Source of the DNA: Bacteroidales bacterium
Lineage (GTDB): Bacteria; Bacteroidota; Bacteroidia; Bacteroidales; UBA932
Reading direction: 5' to 3'
Length of the DNA stretch: 64,000 nucleotides
NCBI GenBank assembly: GCA_017437755.1
Contig: JAFRXI010000048.1
Location: 62,001 to 126,000 of the forward strand
The position numbers and the translations under genes were made by a program. Numbering within the stretch: position 1 is the first letter of the stretch; every line of letters starts with the position of its first letter. This document shows positions 41,348 to 50,784 of the stretch, piece after piece. Under the pieces are notes generated by a model. The model saw only the letters and a program-made list of their open reading frames with translations. It was not told where the DNA came from and did no database searches.

Positions 41348-42661
41348 TTAATTCCAATAAGGATACTGACCCAGGACCTCGAAGTACGGGGCACCGTCGT
41401 ACACTATGGTGCGGAAAACGGTGTTGTCCATGCGGTAGTAGCGGTTCCCGCCATATGTGAAGATGGTGTAATCGTCAGGAAGAGAAGCGATTATTGCTCC
41501 GGCCGGAGGCAGGATGGTGGTATAGTTCCGCCCGTGGACGGTATAGAAGACTCCGTCCTGGTAATAGTACGGGGTACGGGCGTCGGCATAGCTCTGGATC
41601 AGGCCCATCTGGGCGGCCAGGGCATAGGCAGTGGAGGCCGTCGTGCCGTTCAGGGCGATGAGGGCGTTCTGCTGCGCTATGATGGCGTTGTTCCTGGCGA
41701 TGATGGCATTCTGCTCGGCTATGGTGGCATAGTTGGCGTTTATGGCCGCATAGGGTCTTTCAACGGTGGTGTAATAGCTGAACAGCACGGAAGTAAGGGC
41801 CCTGCCGCAAAGGGGACGTCGGATGGTGATGCCGAACGGAGGCCTGGACACCCGGTAATAATTGTCCACCATGCGGTAGTAGATTCCGTTGTAATAGTAG
41901 AAATCGGTTCCCCAGAGGGTCCTGCGCTGATAACCGACGGGAATCACCTGGACGTTGTAGCCGTAATAATGGGGCTTGCGGGAAGTGAAGCCGTAGGGAC
42001 GGTCATACGTGATGGGGGGACGCTGGTAGGGGTGCATGCGGTTGACGTCGCGGTTGGCGCCACGGACGTCCATGTTGTTGGCGCCGCCGTAGCGGTAGTT
42101 GCCGGCCCTGTCGGTATAGGTGTCCTTAGGGACACTCTGGCGGCCGCCCTGCTGCGTGGGGCTCTGCAAGGCCCCGCCCTGCTGCTGAACACCCTGAGCC
42201 GTCTTGGATACGTTGGGATTGGACCTCACGGCCGTGGAAGTGTTCCTTGCGGCCGGGCTGTTATTGGTGGTCTTGCCGTCATCCTTGGCCTGCTTGGCGC
42301 TGTAGGTGGAAAGGCCCTTGTTGGTGACATTGGAGTTGGAAACCCTGGTCTCGTTCCTGTCGGTGGCACGGCGCCCGGTCACGGAAGAACCTGTGGTAGT
42401 GGTCTTTGCGTTTGTGGTGGTGCGCTCGGTCTGCGAGGAGGAACGGGTTGTGGCTGTTGCCGACCTGGTGGCCGTAGACTGGCGGTTGTCGCTGGACGAA
42501 GAGGCCGTGGACGATGAAGAGCTTGAGCCGGAACGGGACGAGGTTGTGCCGGTGGCGTTACGGGTTGCCGTGGAGCCTGAGCGGACCTGGGCCTGGGAGA
42601 TGCCCCCCATGAGCGAAATGGCCACTGCGGCGGCAAGGGAAATGCCAAGTATACGTTTCAT
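41348..42661 (-). CDS. Secreted serine/threonine-rich protein with YYY-NG-YYR repeats (DUF6515-like)
   Basis: A 437-residue secreted protein. Residues 1-25 are a signal peptide, residues about 25-230 are a low-complexity Ser/Thr/Arg/Asn region, and the C-terminal half has repeated short motifs FYYYNGIYYRMVDNYYRV, PYYYQDGVFYTV and TYGGNRYYRMDN, as in DUF6515 proteins. A run of ~12 IIARNNAI/IIAQQNAL repeats forms a short helical stretch near residue 325. The open frame continues upstream to 42820; the ATG at 42661 is the credible start. Role in the envelope is not known. Confidence 0.65.
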   Translation of the reverse strand: MKRILGISLAAAVAISLMGGISQAQVRSGSTATRNATGTTSSRSGSSSSSSTASSSSDNRQSTATRSATATTRSSSQTERTTTNAKTTTTGSSVTGRRATDRNETRVSNSNVTNKGLSTYSAKQAKDDGKTTNNSPAARNTSTAVRSNPNVSKTAQGVQQQGGALQSPTQQGGRQSVPKDTYTDRAGNYRYGGANNMDVRGANRDVNRMHPYQRPPITYDRPYGFTSRKPHYYGYNVQVIPVGYQRRTLWGTDFYYYNGIYYRMVDNYYRVSRPPFGITIRRPLCGRALTSVLFSYYTTVERPYAAINANYATIAEQNAIIARNNAIIAQQNALIALNGTTASTAYALAAQMGLIQSYADARTPYYYQDGVFYTVHGRNYTTILPPAGAIIASLPDDYTIFTYGGNRYYRMDNTVFRTIVYDGAPYFEVLGQYPYWN

Positions 42662-42779
42662 ATCAATATTATCAAAAGTGATGCAATATAATAAATATTG
42701 ACGGTTTTCAGAACCCTTCGTAAAAATTTTTTCGAATATCCTTGGAGCATAACCGCCTGATAATGATATGAAAACGAGA

Positions 42780-42809
42780 TTCCGCCCGCGGCAAAGAGCG
42801 CGGGCGGAA
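42780..42809 (-). terminator. Terminator after the NCS2 permease
   Basis: A perfect 11-bp stem, TTCCGCCCGCG / CGCGGGCGGAA, around an 8-nt loop, 40 nt after the permease stop. On the minus strand it is followed by TCTCGTTTTC. Confidence 0.65.
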
Positions 42810-42849
42810 CCATATAACATGCTGTAAATCAGCTGTTTCTACACCACGG

Positions 42850-44172
42850 CTATATGAAAATATACCGTAGTATGAACAGCACCGCCAGTATCCACATGGT
42901 AATGGATATCTTCTTGATCTTTCCGGCACATGCGTTCATCACCACATAGGCGATCACACCGATGAGGATACCGTCGGAGATGGAATAGGCCACGGGCATC
43001 ATTATCACGGTGAGGAATGCGGGGATGCTCTCGGAGAAATCGGTCCAGTCGATCTTGGCGATGGGCTTCATCATCATAACGCCCACTACGATGAGGGCGG
43101 GAGCGGTGGCCGCGCCGGGGATGGACAGGAACAGAGGCGAAAGGAAGAGCGCAAGGGCGAAGCAGATGGCCGTGGAGAAGGCCGTAAGGCCGGTACGTCC
43201 GCCTGTACCCACGCCGGAAGCGCTTTCTACATAGGTTGTGGTGGTGGAAGTTCCAAGGCAGGCGCCGCATACGGTACCGATGGCGTCGGCGAGGAACATC
43301 CTCTCAATCTTGTCCACCTTTCCGTCCTTGTCAACCATGCCGGCCCCCTCGGAAACTCCGATGACGGTTCCCATGGTGTCGAACATGTCGATGAACAGGA
43401 AGGTGAACACCACTGCAAGCATGTTCCAGCTGAGGACCTGTCCCCACTCGAACTTGCAGAAAATGGGGCTGACGCTGTCGGGCATGGAAACCACACCGCC
43501 GAAGGTGGTGATGGCGGCACCGGTCTCGGGATCCTTCACCAGAAGGCCGATGAGGGTGGTGCCGAGGATGCCGATAAGGATGGCGCCCTTGACCTTGAGG
43601 ATCACCAGCGCACCGGTGATCACCAGTCCTATGACGGCGAGCAGGGCCTTGCCGTGGCAGACATCGCCAAGCACCACCAGAGTGGCGTCGGAATTGACGA
43701 TGATGCCGGCGTTCTGGAGGCCGATGAAAGCGATGAACAGGCCTATACCCGCGCCGATTGCATATTTGAGCGATGCCGGAATGGCGTTCAGAATCCACGA
43801 GCGCACCTTGGTGACGGTGAGGATGATGAACAGGATACCTTCAATGAGAACCGCCGTGAGGGCGAATTTCCAGCTGTAGCCCATGGTGAGGCAGACGGTG
43901 AACACAAAGAAGGCGTTGAGGCCCATGCCGGGGGCGAGGGCGAACGGCTTCTTGGCGTAGAAAGCCATCACGAGGGTGGCAATGATGGAGGCTACCGCGG
44001 TGGCCGTGAAGACGGCCCCCTTGGGCATTCCTTCCAGTGCGCCGAATATCCCCGGGTTGACCGCGAGGATGTAGGCCATGGTAAGGAAGGTGGTTATACC
44101 GGCTACTATCTCGGTCCGTACACTGTGTTTCTGAGGGTCGAACCCGAATGCCTTGTTCAAGAAATTAGCCAT
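42850..44172 (-). CDS. NCS2 family guanine/hypoxanthine permease (AzgA-like)
   Basis: A 440-residue membrane protein. The start FGFDPQKHSVRTEIVAGITTFLTMAYILAVNPGI is characteristic of AzgA-like purine permeases. Other family motifs: ALAPGMGLNAFF and the QxxxNG-free signature DMFDTMGTVIGVSEGAG, and CLGTSTTTTYVESASGVGTGGRTG. It lies 11 nt after the DUF5020 gene. It takes up guanine or hypoxanthine by proton symport. Confidence 0.92.
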   Translation of the reverse strand: MANFLNKAFGFDPQKHSVRTEIVAGITTFLTMAYILAVNPGIFGALEGMPKGAVFTATAVASIIATLVMAFYAKKPFALAPGMGLNAFFVFTVCLTMGYSWKFALTAVLIEGILFIILTVTKVRSWILNAIPASLKYAIGAGIGLFIAFIGLQNAGIIVNSDATLVVLGDVCHGKALLAVIGLVITGALVILKVKGAILIGILGTTLIGLLVKDPETGAAITTFGGVVSMPDSVSPIFCKFEWGQVLSWNMLAVVFTFLFIDMFDTMGTVIGVSEGAGMVDKDGKVDKIERMFLADAIGTVCGACLGTSTTTTYVESASGVGTGGRTGLTAFSTAICFALALFLSPLFLSIPGAATAPALIVVGVMMMKPIAKIDWTDFSESIPAFLTVIMMPVAYSISDGILIGVIAYVVMNACAGKIKKISITMWILAVLFILRYIFI

Positions 44173-44183
44173 GGCTCAAGTAC

Positions 44184-44960
44184 TTAGAAGACCCACTTCA
44201 CACCTGCGCATGGACGTGCGTGGAAGCCCTTGACGGTCCCGAAGTCCCAGGAGAGTTCAACCTCGCCGCCGATGTTGAGGTTGGGGCAGCCGAACCACTG
44301 GCCCACATTGTACCAGAGCTGCGGCTCGGAGATGAAGACGAACGGGGAAGTCTCGGAAGTCCCAAGTACTTCATACGCTCCCAGAGACTTGTCCCACTTG
44401 GGTCCGGAGAACAGCGCATGGTCCTCCCACCAGAAATCTGCAAAACCGCTGAAACGGAGTCCCTTGAGCCCGAAGAGGTCCTGCATTCCCCACACAAAGG
44501 TGAACTGCATGGGGACCTTCTGGGTGGTATTCTGGATATACTTGTAAAGGACCTTGAAATTGAACGTATAACGGAAATCCTTGCTGTGAAGGAAATAGTC
44601 AAAACCGGTCAGGAAAGCATTCTTGATGTTATAGCCGTTGTAGACACCGCCGTTGTACTCGGCCTGGAGGCTGAGTCCGCCGAGTTTGGTATTCTGCCAG
44701 AAATTGAAGCAACGGGCGATTTCCATGTAAGTTCCGTTGGGAGATTCCACCTTTCCGTTAGCGTCCTTTCCATTGAAATCATGGTCGATGAAGAAGAAGG
44801 TGTTTCCCCAATTGTCTCCATAGAATCCCTCGAGGGTAGTGGTTACATGATGACGGTCGCGGCCGAAATCATAGAAGATCTGGAGGTTGGTCTGGGCGGT
44901 CACAACCTGCCCGAAACCGAGGGCCAAAACGGCTCCCGCAAGGATGAATTTTTTGGACAT
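44184..44960 (-). CDS. DUF5020/Tsx-like outer membrane nucleoside channel
   Basis: A 258-residue outer membrane beta-barrel with a signal peptide (ending VVTAQ). TNLQIFYDFGRDRHHVTTTLEGFYGDNWGNTFFFIDHDF at the start resembles the Tsx/DUF5020 family. The alternating aromatic strands and an aromatic C-terminal phenylalanine (CAGVKWVF) fit an outer-membrane channel. Between a uracil-type and a purine permease, it is likely to admit nucleosides or bases across the outer membrane. Confidence 0.8.
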   Translation of the reverse strand: MSKKFILAGAVLALGFGQVVTAQTNLQIFYDFGRDRHHVTTTLEGFYGDNWGNTFFFIDHDFNGKDANGKVESPNGTYMEIARCFNFWQNTKLGGLSLQAEYNGGVYNGYNIKNAFLTGFDYFLHSKDFRYTFNFKVLYKYIQNTTQKVPMQFTFVWGMQDLFGLKGLRFSGFADFWWEDHALFSGPKWDKSLGAYEVLGTSETSPFVFISEPQLWYNVGQWFGCPNLNIGGEVELSWDFGTVKGFHARPCAGVKWVF

Positions 44961-44979
44961 AATATTGATGGTTAACAGG

Positions 44980-46335
44980 TTATTTCTTCTTCACTCTGTT
45001 CACTTCAAAGTCAACCGAGGTGTCGCCCTGCTCGTTCTTCCCGAACTCATAGTCCTTTCCGGGCAGGATGGCGTTCAGTATGATGCCCGCGAGGGCGGCC
45101 ACGGCCAGTCCGCTGAGGGAGGTGAAGCCGATGGAGATTGCGTCGCCGGCGCCGTACTTGATACCGATGGCGAGCACCAGGATAAGGGCGGCCACGATGA
45201 CGTTGCGTGATGCCGTGAAGTCAACGCGGTTCTCCACCACGTTCCTGACACCCACGGCTGAAATCATACCGTAGAGCACGAGGGACACACCGCCGATGGT
45301 CGCCACCGGCATGGTGTTGATGATTGCGGAGAACTTGGGGCAGAACGACAGTATGATGGCGAAGCAGGCGGCCAGGCGGATCATCCTGGGGTCATAGACC
45401 CTGGTAAGGTTCAGTACTCCGGTATTCTCGCCGTAGGTGGTGTTGGCCGGGGCACCGAAGAGCGAGGCCAGCATGGTGGCCAGACCGTCGCCCATGAGGG
45501 TACGGTGAAGGCCCGGATCCTCCAGGTAGTTCTCGCCGGTGGTGGAGGAGATTGCGCACATGTCACCGATGTGCTCCACCATGGTGGCCAGCGAGATGGG
45601 CAGGATGGCTATCACAGCCGCGGCCACGAGGCCCCAGTCGGGATTCTTGAACACCGCAAAGGCAGTGTTCTCCATCTGGAACGGAACTCCAATCCATGCG
45701 GCATCCCTGACTGGTCCGAAGTCCACCATTCCGAAGCAGGCTGCAACCACGTACGACACAACCACACCGAGCAGGATGGGAACGATCTTGATCATCCCCC
45801 TGCCCCAGATGTTGCAGACGATGATGACCAGGATGGCAACCAGGGCTATCCACCAGTTCTGCGAGCAGTTGGTGATTGCCGAACCGCTGAGCGAGAGGCC
45901 TATGGCGATGATGATGGGACCGGTAACGATGGGAGGGAAGAACCTCATCACCTTCTTGGGACCGAATGCCGCAAAGAGTCCGGCCAGCACGAAGTACATG
46001 AGACCGGCGGTGAATACCCCGATGCAGGCATAGGGCAGGCTCTGTGCCAGGGTAAGTCCCTTGGCCATGCCCATTTCCGAAATTGCCACATAACCTCCGA
46101 TGAAGGCAAATGAGGAACCGAGGAAGGCGGGGACCTTCAGCTTGGTCATCAGGTGGAAGATCAGCGTTCCCAGACCGGCGAACAGCAGGGTTGCGGAAAC
46201 TGAGAGACCGGTGAGCACCGGGACGAGGACCGTGGCGCCGAACATCGCAAAGAGATGCTGCAGGCCCAGCACGCCCATCTTGCCGACACCCAGCACGCGG
46301 GCGTCGCGAATAGGTTCTTGGTTAGTCTGTACCAT
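44980..46335 (-). CDS. uraA: Uracil/xanthine permease (UraA-like, NCS2)
   Basis: A 451-residue permease. Family motifs: LGLQHLFAMFGATVLVPVLTGL at the start, the uracil site region with MVEHIGDMCAISS, and FGAPANTTYGENTGVL. It is the first gene of the three-gene nucleobase uptake operon (permease, DUF5020, purine permease), separated by 19 and 11 nt. It most likely imports uracil; xanthine cannot be excluded. Confidence 0.92.
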   Translation of the reverse strand: MVQTNQEPIRDARVLGVGKMGVLGLQHLFAMFGATVLVPVLTGLSVSATLLFAGLGTLIFHLMTKLKVPAFLGSSFAFIGGYVAISEMGMAKGLTLAQSLPYACIGVFTAGLMYFVLAGLFAAFGPKKVMRFFPPIVTGPIIIAIGLSLSGSAITNCSQNWWIALVAILVIIVCNIWGRGMIKIVPILLGVVVSYVVAACFGMVDFGPVRDAAWIGVPFQMENTAFAVFKNPDWGLVAAAVIAILPISLATMVEHIGDMCAISSTTGENYLEDPGLHRTLMGDGLATMLASLFGAPANTTYGENTGVLNLTRVYDPRMIRLAACFAIILSFCPKFSAIINTMPVATIGGVSLVLYGMISAVGVRNVVENRVDFTASRNVIVAALILVLAIGIKYGAGDAISIGFTSLSGLAVAALAGIILNAILPGKDYEFGKNEQGDTSVDFEVNRVKKK

Positions 46336-46347
46336 GGAATGAATTAT

Positions 46348-46375
46348 AAAAAAGCCTCCGGACGATGCCGGAGGC
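46348..46375 (-). terminator. Rho-independent terminator after the TPR/OmpA-like lipoprotein
   Basis: Stem GCCTCCGG / CCGGAGGC (46354-46375) preceded on the plus strand by AAAAAA (46348-46353), which is a T-run after the stem on the minus strand. It separates the lipoprotein gene from the uracil permease operon. Confidence 0.85.
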
Positions 46376-46382
46376 GGATAAA

Positions 46383-48026
46383 CTACAGATTATAGAGGGT
46401 GAATTCGATATCCTTGGAAGCCCGCTCCTTGAGTTCGGGATCCTTGTAAGCCTTGTCGAGGCACTTCTTCATATCCGACTCCCTTCCCTGCCTTGCGGCG
46501 ATGATAGCCTTGAGATACCAGCACTTGGGGCAGTTGCAGTGGATGGTCTCGGCAGCCTTGTCCAGCTGGTCGGTAAGGATGTAGGACAGGGCCAGGTTGT
46601 GGCAGCATCCGCCGGCATCCTTAAGGTCATTCACAGCCTTGTCATAATTGCCGGAAAGGATGTCCAGGACTCCTGCGTTGGCCTTGGCGGCATCGGTGCC
46701 GGCCTTGGCGAAGTGCTTTCCGGCAGCCTCCAGGTCACCGCGGCGAAGGGCCACCACTCCAAGGGCGTTCTCCAGGTCGGAATCGGATTCCTTAACCTTC
46801 TTGAAGGCAGCCTCGGCCTTGTCCAGCTTGCCCTGCTCCAGGTAGATGGCGCCAAGGTTGAACTGGGCCCTGTCGCTGCCGTACTTGTTCACGGCCTTGC
46901 GGTAGAGGGCCTCCTTGTCGGAATCCTTCTTGACCAGGGTGGCGGCCTTCAGGAGGGCTTCCTCGTCGAGGACGTCGCTGTTGTCTTCCACCATCTTGAG
47001 GAGTTCCTCCTCGGTGTAGTTCTGATATTCCACGTTTGCGATGAAGCGGGCGCGGCGGAGTTCAGGGAGCACCTCGCCCTTGAGGGCGGTGTAGACCTCC
47101 GACATGTTGCGGATCTCGCTTTCACGCACTGCAGGGTCGCTGTACATCGACAGGACCCTGAGGATGAGCTCCTTGTCCTCGATGTTGGACTCGCCCACAA
47201 GCTGCTGGAAACCTTCCCAGTCCTCGCCCACGCTCTTCACCTCGGGAGCGGCCACGTCGCGGCCCTTGGCGATCTCCTTCCAGGCCTTTCCGGCCGACTC
47301 GCCCCTCTTTCCGGAGAGCTTGTTGTTGAGGTCCTCGGAGCCTTCAGGAGATGCGTAAGCCACAATCTCGGTGCCCTTGACGGAGCAACGGCCGTCCTTG
47401 GAGATGGCGTCGAGCGCCGCCTGGAAATCCTTGATTGACTGGCCCTTGAGCTCGCTGGAACGGACTTCCGAGCTGTTCACCTGATAGAGGATCTGGCCCT
47501 CCTTGGACTGGGTGAGCACGCTCTGGTAAGCATCCTTCTTGGGGGTGACGACCCCGTCGGGGTTCTTTACCAGCATATAGGTGGTGTTGCAGCCGTCGGC
47601 CACCTTCCTGGAAGGAAGATTCACCGACTTGCCCTTGGCCTTTGCCACGCCGCGGAGCTCAAGATGGCATTTCTCCATTCCTTCCACATACTCGAAATGA
47701 AGCTTTTCGGTAACGGTCTGGCCGTCCGACGACACAACCTTGTAATTATCCTTCACCTTCTCTCCCTGGTACTTGAGCGGGGACATCGCGGCCTCGCCTC
47801 CGTCGTACACGATGACGGGGGTCACCTCAAGGATAGCCTTGGGATTGAAATAATCGGCCGGATAGGTTACCGACACGGTGGCGTCGACGCTTCCGCCGGC
47901 GGCCTCCAGCACCTCGGGGGTGCAGGTTACCTTTACGTTTTCGGCCATCTCGGCCATCTTTTCGACTGATGCACAGCCCGCGAGCAGTAACGCGGCCGCA
48001 GAAAGTACGGACAGGGTTTTCTTCAT
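46383..48026 (-). CDS. Lipoprotein with OmpA-like and TPR regions
   Basis: A 547-residue lipoprotein (lipobox LLAGC). Residues about 35-130 are an Ig-like beta region. About 175-290 resemble an OmpA-type fold (GTEIVAYASPEGSEDLNNKLSGKRGESA). Residues 370-530 are TPR repeats (AQFNLGAIYLEQGKLDKAEAAFKKV, AGVLDILSGNYDKAVNDLKDAG). The protein class is common in Bacteroidales envelopes. The repeats probably mediate protein-protein contacts. It is transcribed divergently from the sigma-54 activator. Confidence 0.8.
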   Translation of the reverse strand: MKKTLSVLSAAALLLAGCASVEKMAEMAENVKVTCTPEVLEAAGGSVDATVSVTYPADYFNPKAILEVTPVIVYDGGEAAMSPLKYQGEKVKDNYKVVSSDGQTVTEKLHFEYVEGMEKCHLELRGVAKAKGKSVNLPSRKVADGCNTTYMLVKNPDGVVTPKKDAYQSVLTQSKEGQILYQVNSSEVRSSELKGQSIKDFQAALDAISKDGRCSVKGTEIVAYASPEGSEDLNNKLSGKRGESAGKAWKEIAKGRDVAAPEVKSVGEDWEGFQQLVGESNIEDKELILRVLSMYSDPAVRESEIRNMSEVYTALKGEVLPELRRARFIANVEYQNYTEEELLKMVEDNSDVLDEEALLKAATLVKKDSDKEALYRKAVNKYGSDRAQFNLGAIYLEQGKLDKAEAAFKKVKESDSDLENALGVVALRRGDLEAAGKHFAKAGTDAAKANAGVLDILSGNYDKAVNDLKDAGGCCHNLALSYILTDQLDKAAETIHCNCPKCWYLKAIIAARQGRESDMKKCLDKAYKDPELKERASKDIEFTLYNL

Positions 48027-48055
48027 GACTTACAAATATTCGTTTACAAACTCTA

Positions 48056-48063
48056 CAAATATA
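48056..48063 (-). promoter_or_regulatory. Candidate -7 element for the TPR/OmpA-like lipoprotein
   Basis: The minus strand reads TATATTTG, an exact TAnnTTTG match, 29 nt before the ATG at 48026. Confidence 0.5.
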
Positions 48064-48119
48064 ATAAGAAGAAGCGGGATTGACTCTCCCTTCCGGAAAA
48101 ACTTATCAACATTTTTTTG

Positions 48120-48127
48120 TACCTTTG
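48120..48127 (+). promoter_or_regulatory. Candidate -7 element for the sigma-54 activator operon
   Basis: TACCTTTG matches TAnnTTTG and ends 9 nt before the ATG at 48137, so the leader would be very short. Confidence 0.45.
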
Positions 48128-48136
48128 TCTTTTGAA

Positions 48137-49363
48137 ATGGACACACAAGAACTACAACGTCTTAAGAATAAATACGATATAATCGGAAACGACCCCGCGC
48201 TCAACCGCTCGCTGGAGATTGCCGTGAAGTTCGCCCCCACCGACCTCACCGTCCTGGTTTCAGGCGAGAGCGGCGTGGGAAAGGAGAATATTTCCAGGAT
48301 TATCCACCAGTACAGCGCCCGCCGGAACGGCCGTTTCTTTGCCGTGAACTGCGGCGCAATCCCCGAAGGGACAATCAATTCCGAGCTTATCGGCCATGTG
48401 AAGGGCGCCTTCACCGGAGCCACCGAGACAAGGGCCGGATACTTTGAGGAAGCCAACGGCGGAACCCTCTTCCTGGACGAGATCGCGGAACTGCCGCTTC
48501 CGTCTCAGGCCCTTCTCCTGAGGGTACTGCAGTCAGGGGAATACATGAAGGTGGGAAGCACCAGGGTGGAGCATACCGACGTGAGGGTGGTGGCCGCCAC
48601 CAACGTCGACCTGGCCTATGCCGTGAGCCGCGGACGCTTCCGCGAAGACCTCTACTACCGGCTTGCCGCCGCCCAGATAAGGATGCCGTCGCTGCGCGAC
48701 CGCAAGGATGACATCTACCTGCTGTTCAGGAAGTTCACTTCCGATTTCTCAGAGAAATACGGGATGTGCAAGGTCTCCCTCACCCACGACGGGATCGACA
48801 TGCTGCGCTCCTACCGCTGGCCCGGGAACATCCGCCAGCTGATGAACTTCACCCAGACGGTGACGGCCCTGGAATCGCAGAAGATAACCCCCACCACCGG
48901 CCGCATCGAGATAGACGCCGCAACCCTTTCGGCCTACATGCCGGTGGAGAGCGGCAACCTGCCGGCCCCCCTGCAGGGAGACGGGCAGGGTTCCGGCAGT
49001 TCTTTCTCCGACAGTGAACGCCAGGCCGTCTTCAAGGCCATCCTGGACCTGAAGAGGGACGTGGACATGCTCAAGAGGGAGCTCTCCTCCGCCAGGGAGG
49101 CGGCCGCCCCGGTACAGATTCCGTCCGGCACGCCCGAGAGCACGCATGCCCCATGGAGCGGGGACCTCGATCCCGAGGACCAGGCTCAGGAGGACATTCC
49201 CTCCGCCCCAGAGAACCTTTCATGGAAACGCACGGAAGACGACCTCATCCGCCGCGCCCTGGAAAAATACCACGGGAACCGGAAACTGGCGGCACAGGAA
49301 CTGGGCATGTCGGAGCGTACCCTTTACCGTAAACTCCCCCCGGAATTCAGGAACAAGAAGTGA
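48137..49363 (+). CDS. Sigma-54-dependent activator without receiver domain
   Basis: A 408-residue protein. An AAA+ sigma-54 interaction domain (about 14-245) has Walker A GESGVGKE, the sigma-54-contact loop GAFTGATE, Walker B GGTLFLDEI and the R-finger region. A variable linker (about 265-350) is followed by a Fis-type HTH at the end (NRKLAAQELGMSERTLYRKL). There is no response-regulator domain, so its signal is unknown. The ATG at 48137 is used, though the frame continues upstream to 48080. It is the first gene of an operon with lptE and secG; the stop overlaps the lptE start by one base. Confidence 0.92.
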   Translation: MDTQELQRLKNKYDIIGNDPALNRSLEIAVKFAPTDLTVLVSGESGVGKENISRIIHQYSARRNGRFFAVNCGAIPEGTINSELIGHVKGAFTGATETRAGYFEEANGGTLFLDEIAELPLPSQALLLRVLQSGEYMKVGSTRVEHTDVRVVAATNVDLAYAVSRGRFREDLYYRLAAAQIRMPSLRDRKDDIYLLFRKFTSDFSEKYGMCKVSLTHDGIDMLRSYRWPGNIRQLMNFTQTVTALESQKITPTTGRIEIDAATLSAYMPVESGNLPAPLQGDGQGSGSSFSDSERQAVFKAILDLKRDVDMLKRELSSAREAAAPVQIPSGTPESTHAPWSGDLDPEDQAQEDIPSAPENLSWKRTEDDLIRRALEKYHGNRKLAAQELGMSERTLYRKLPPEFRNKK

Positions 49364-49866
49364 TGAGAAAGACCGCCCTAATATCCGTCCTGGCCGCGGC
49401 CGTCCTCGCAGGCGGCTGCGGAATATACTCGTTCACAGGCACTTCCATCCAGCCTGACGTCAAGACCGTAACCATTCCGTACATGGAATACAAGGCCTTG
49501 AGGGTGAATCCGTCGCTCAGCAACGAACTGACCGAGGCGCTCAAGGACAAGTTCCGCAAACTAACCCGCCTGGAGCAGGTGGAAACCGACGGCGACCTGG
49601 AAGTGGTGGGCGAAATCACCGGATACGACGTCAAGGCCACCGCCGTAACAGCCGAGGAAGTGGCGGCCCAGAACCGTCTCACCGTAACGATAAAGATAAC
49701 CTTCACAAACCGCAAGCACTCCGAGGAAGACTTTGACAAGCAGTTCTCGGCCTACGCCGACTTTGATTCCATGCAGCCTCTGGACGCGGTTGAAAGTTCC
49801 CTCTGCGAGGAGATCATCGACAAACTCTGCGAAGATATATTCAACGCTACCGTGGCCCAATGGTAA
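49363..49866 (+). CDS. lptE: LPS assembly lipoprotein LptE
   Basis: A 167-residue lipoprotein with signal MRKTALISVLAAAVLAGGC and a mature start GIYSFTGTSI that is characteristic of Bacteroidetes LptE. LptE plugs the LptD barrel in the outer membrane for lipopolysaccharide export. KLTRLEQVETDGDLEVVGEITGYDVK and the C-terminal helix (CEEIIDKLCEDIFNATVAQW) match the family. It overlaps the regulator stop by one base and the next gene by 7 nt. Confidence 0.88.
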   Translation: MRKTALISVLAAAVLAGGCGIYSFTGTSIQPDVKTVTIPYMEYKALRVNPSLSNELTEALKDKFRKLTRLEQVETDGDLEVVGEITGYDVKATAVTAEEVAAQNRLTVTIKITFTNRKHSEEDFDKQFSAYADFDSMQPLDAVESSLCEEIIDKLCEDIFNATVAQW

Positions 49867-50411
49867 AACCGGAAACCATATCGCTGGAAAGCCTCTCGCT
49901 GGATGAGCTGGCGGGGGTTGTGAACCTTTACCCATGGTACGGAGCGGCTCGTAAACAATTGTGCCTTAGGATGTCACGGCTCGGACAAGACGCGCTTGGA
50001 CCGGAGCAGTATGCCGAGGCCGCCTTGTATGTGGGCTCCCGCCGGAAGATCGCCGACATCGCCCGCAGCGCCGTGAAGGGCCCCGCCACAGCTGCCCCGG
50101 TCAAGGAAATACTCCGGAAACCCAGGGTGATTGTGGTTGGTGGCGACTATTTCTCGTCGGACCAGTATGCAACGGTAAAGGAGGACGGGGATTCCTCCTT
50201 CTCCGGATTCGCGTCGGCAGGTGAGGCAGAAGCCCCCCGGGCGGATACCGCACCGGAACCGGGCCAGGACTCTTTCTGCACTGAAACCCTCGCGGAAATT
50301 TACGCCGAACAGGGGCATTTTGCTGAAGCAAAGCGTATTTATTCCCGTCTTCTCTTGGTTAATCCGGAAAAAAGTGCTTACTTTGCAGCCCTTATAGAAA
50401 AATTGAATTAA
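49860..50411 (+). CDS. Small TPR-like protein between lptE and secG
   Basis: A 183-residue soluble protein. It starts inside the lptE end. Its C-terminal ~45 residues contain a TPR-like pair (TLAEIYAEQGHFAEAKRIYSRLLLVNPEKSAYFAALIEKL). The N-terminal part (YPWYGAARKQLCLRMSRLG) is helical, and the middle is low-complexity. Homologues are commonly found at this position in Bacteroidales but I know no function. It may act in envelope assembly, judging by neighbours only. Confidence 0.65.
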   Translation: MVKPETISLESLSLDELAGVVNLYPWYGAARKQLCLRMSRLGQDALGPEQYAEAALYVGSRRKIADIARSAVKGPATAAPVKEILRKPRVIVVGGDYFSSDQYATVKEDGDSSFSGFASAGEAEAPRADTAPEPGQDSFCTETLAEIYAEQGHFAEAKRIYSRLLLVNPEKSAYFAALIEKLN

Positions 50412-50415
50412 AGAT

Positions 50416-50778
50416 ATGAACGCAGCATTCACAATCATCGTGGTCCTCATAGTAATTGCGGCCATACTGCTTACCCTCGTAGTGCTCCTGCAGAACGGCA
50501 AGGGAGAAGGTCTTGCAACCAACTTCACCGCCGCCAACCAGGCCCTTGGCGTAAGGCAGGCCGCCAATATCCTGGAGAAGGTTACCTGGGGCCTCGTGGC
50601 TTTCATCCTCGTGCTTTCCATCGTATCCACCTTCACCCTCTCCGGCAACGCCGAGGGTACCACCCAGGATGCGGTAAGTTCGGAAATCCTCAACCAGGCT
50701 GGCTCCGAGGAGGCTCCCGCCTTCCCCACCACCGTTCCCCAGGTCGATCCCACACTCCCTTCCGAACCCGCCGAGTAG
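50416..50778 (+). CDS. secG: Preprotein translocase subunit SecG
   Basis: A 120-residue membrane protein with two hydrophobic segments (FTIIVVLIVIAAILLTLVVLLQ and WGLVAFILVLSIVSTF) and the conserved loop LQNGKGEGLATNFTAANQALGVRQAANILEKVTW. SecG is the third subunit of the SecYEG channel. It lies 4 nt after the preceding gene. An acidic, low-complexity tail of ~35 residues is typical of Bacteroidetes SecG. Confidence 0.93.
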   Translation: MNAAFTIIVVLIVIAAILLTLVVLLQNGKGEGLATNFTAANQALGVRQAANILEKVTWGLVAFILVLSIVSTFTLSGNAEGTTQDAVSSEILNQAGSEEAPAFPTTVPQVDPTLPSEPAE

Positions 50779-50784
50779 TCGCCC

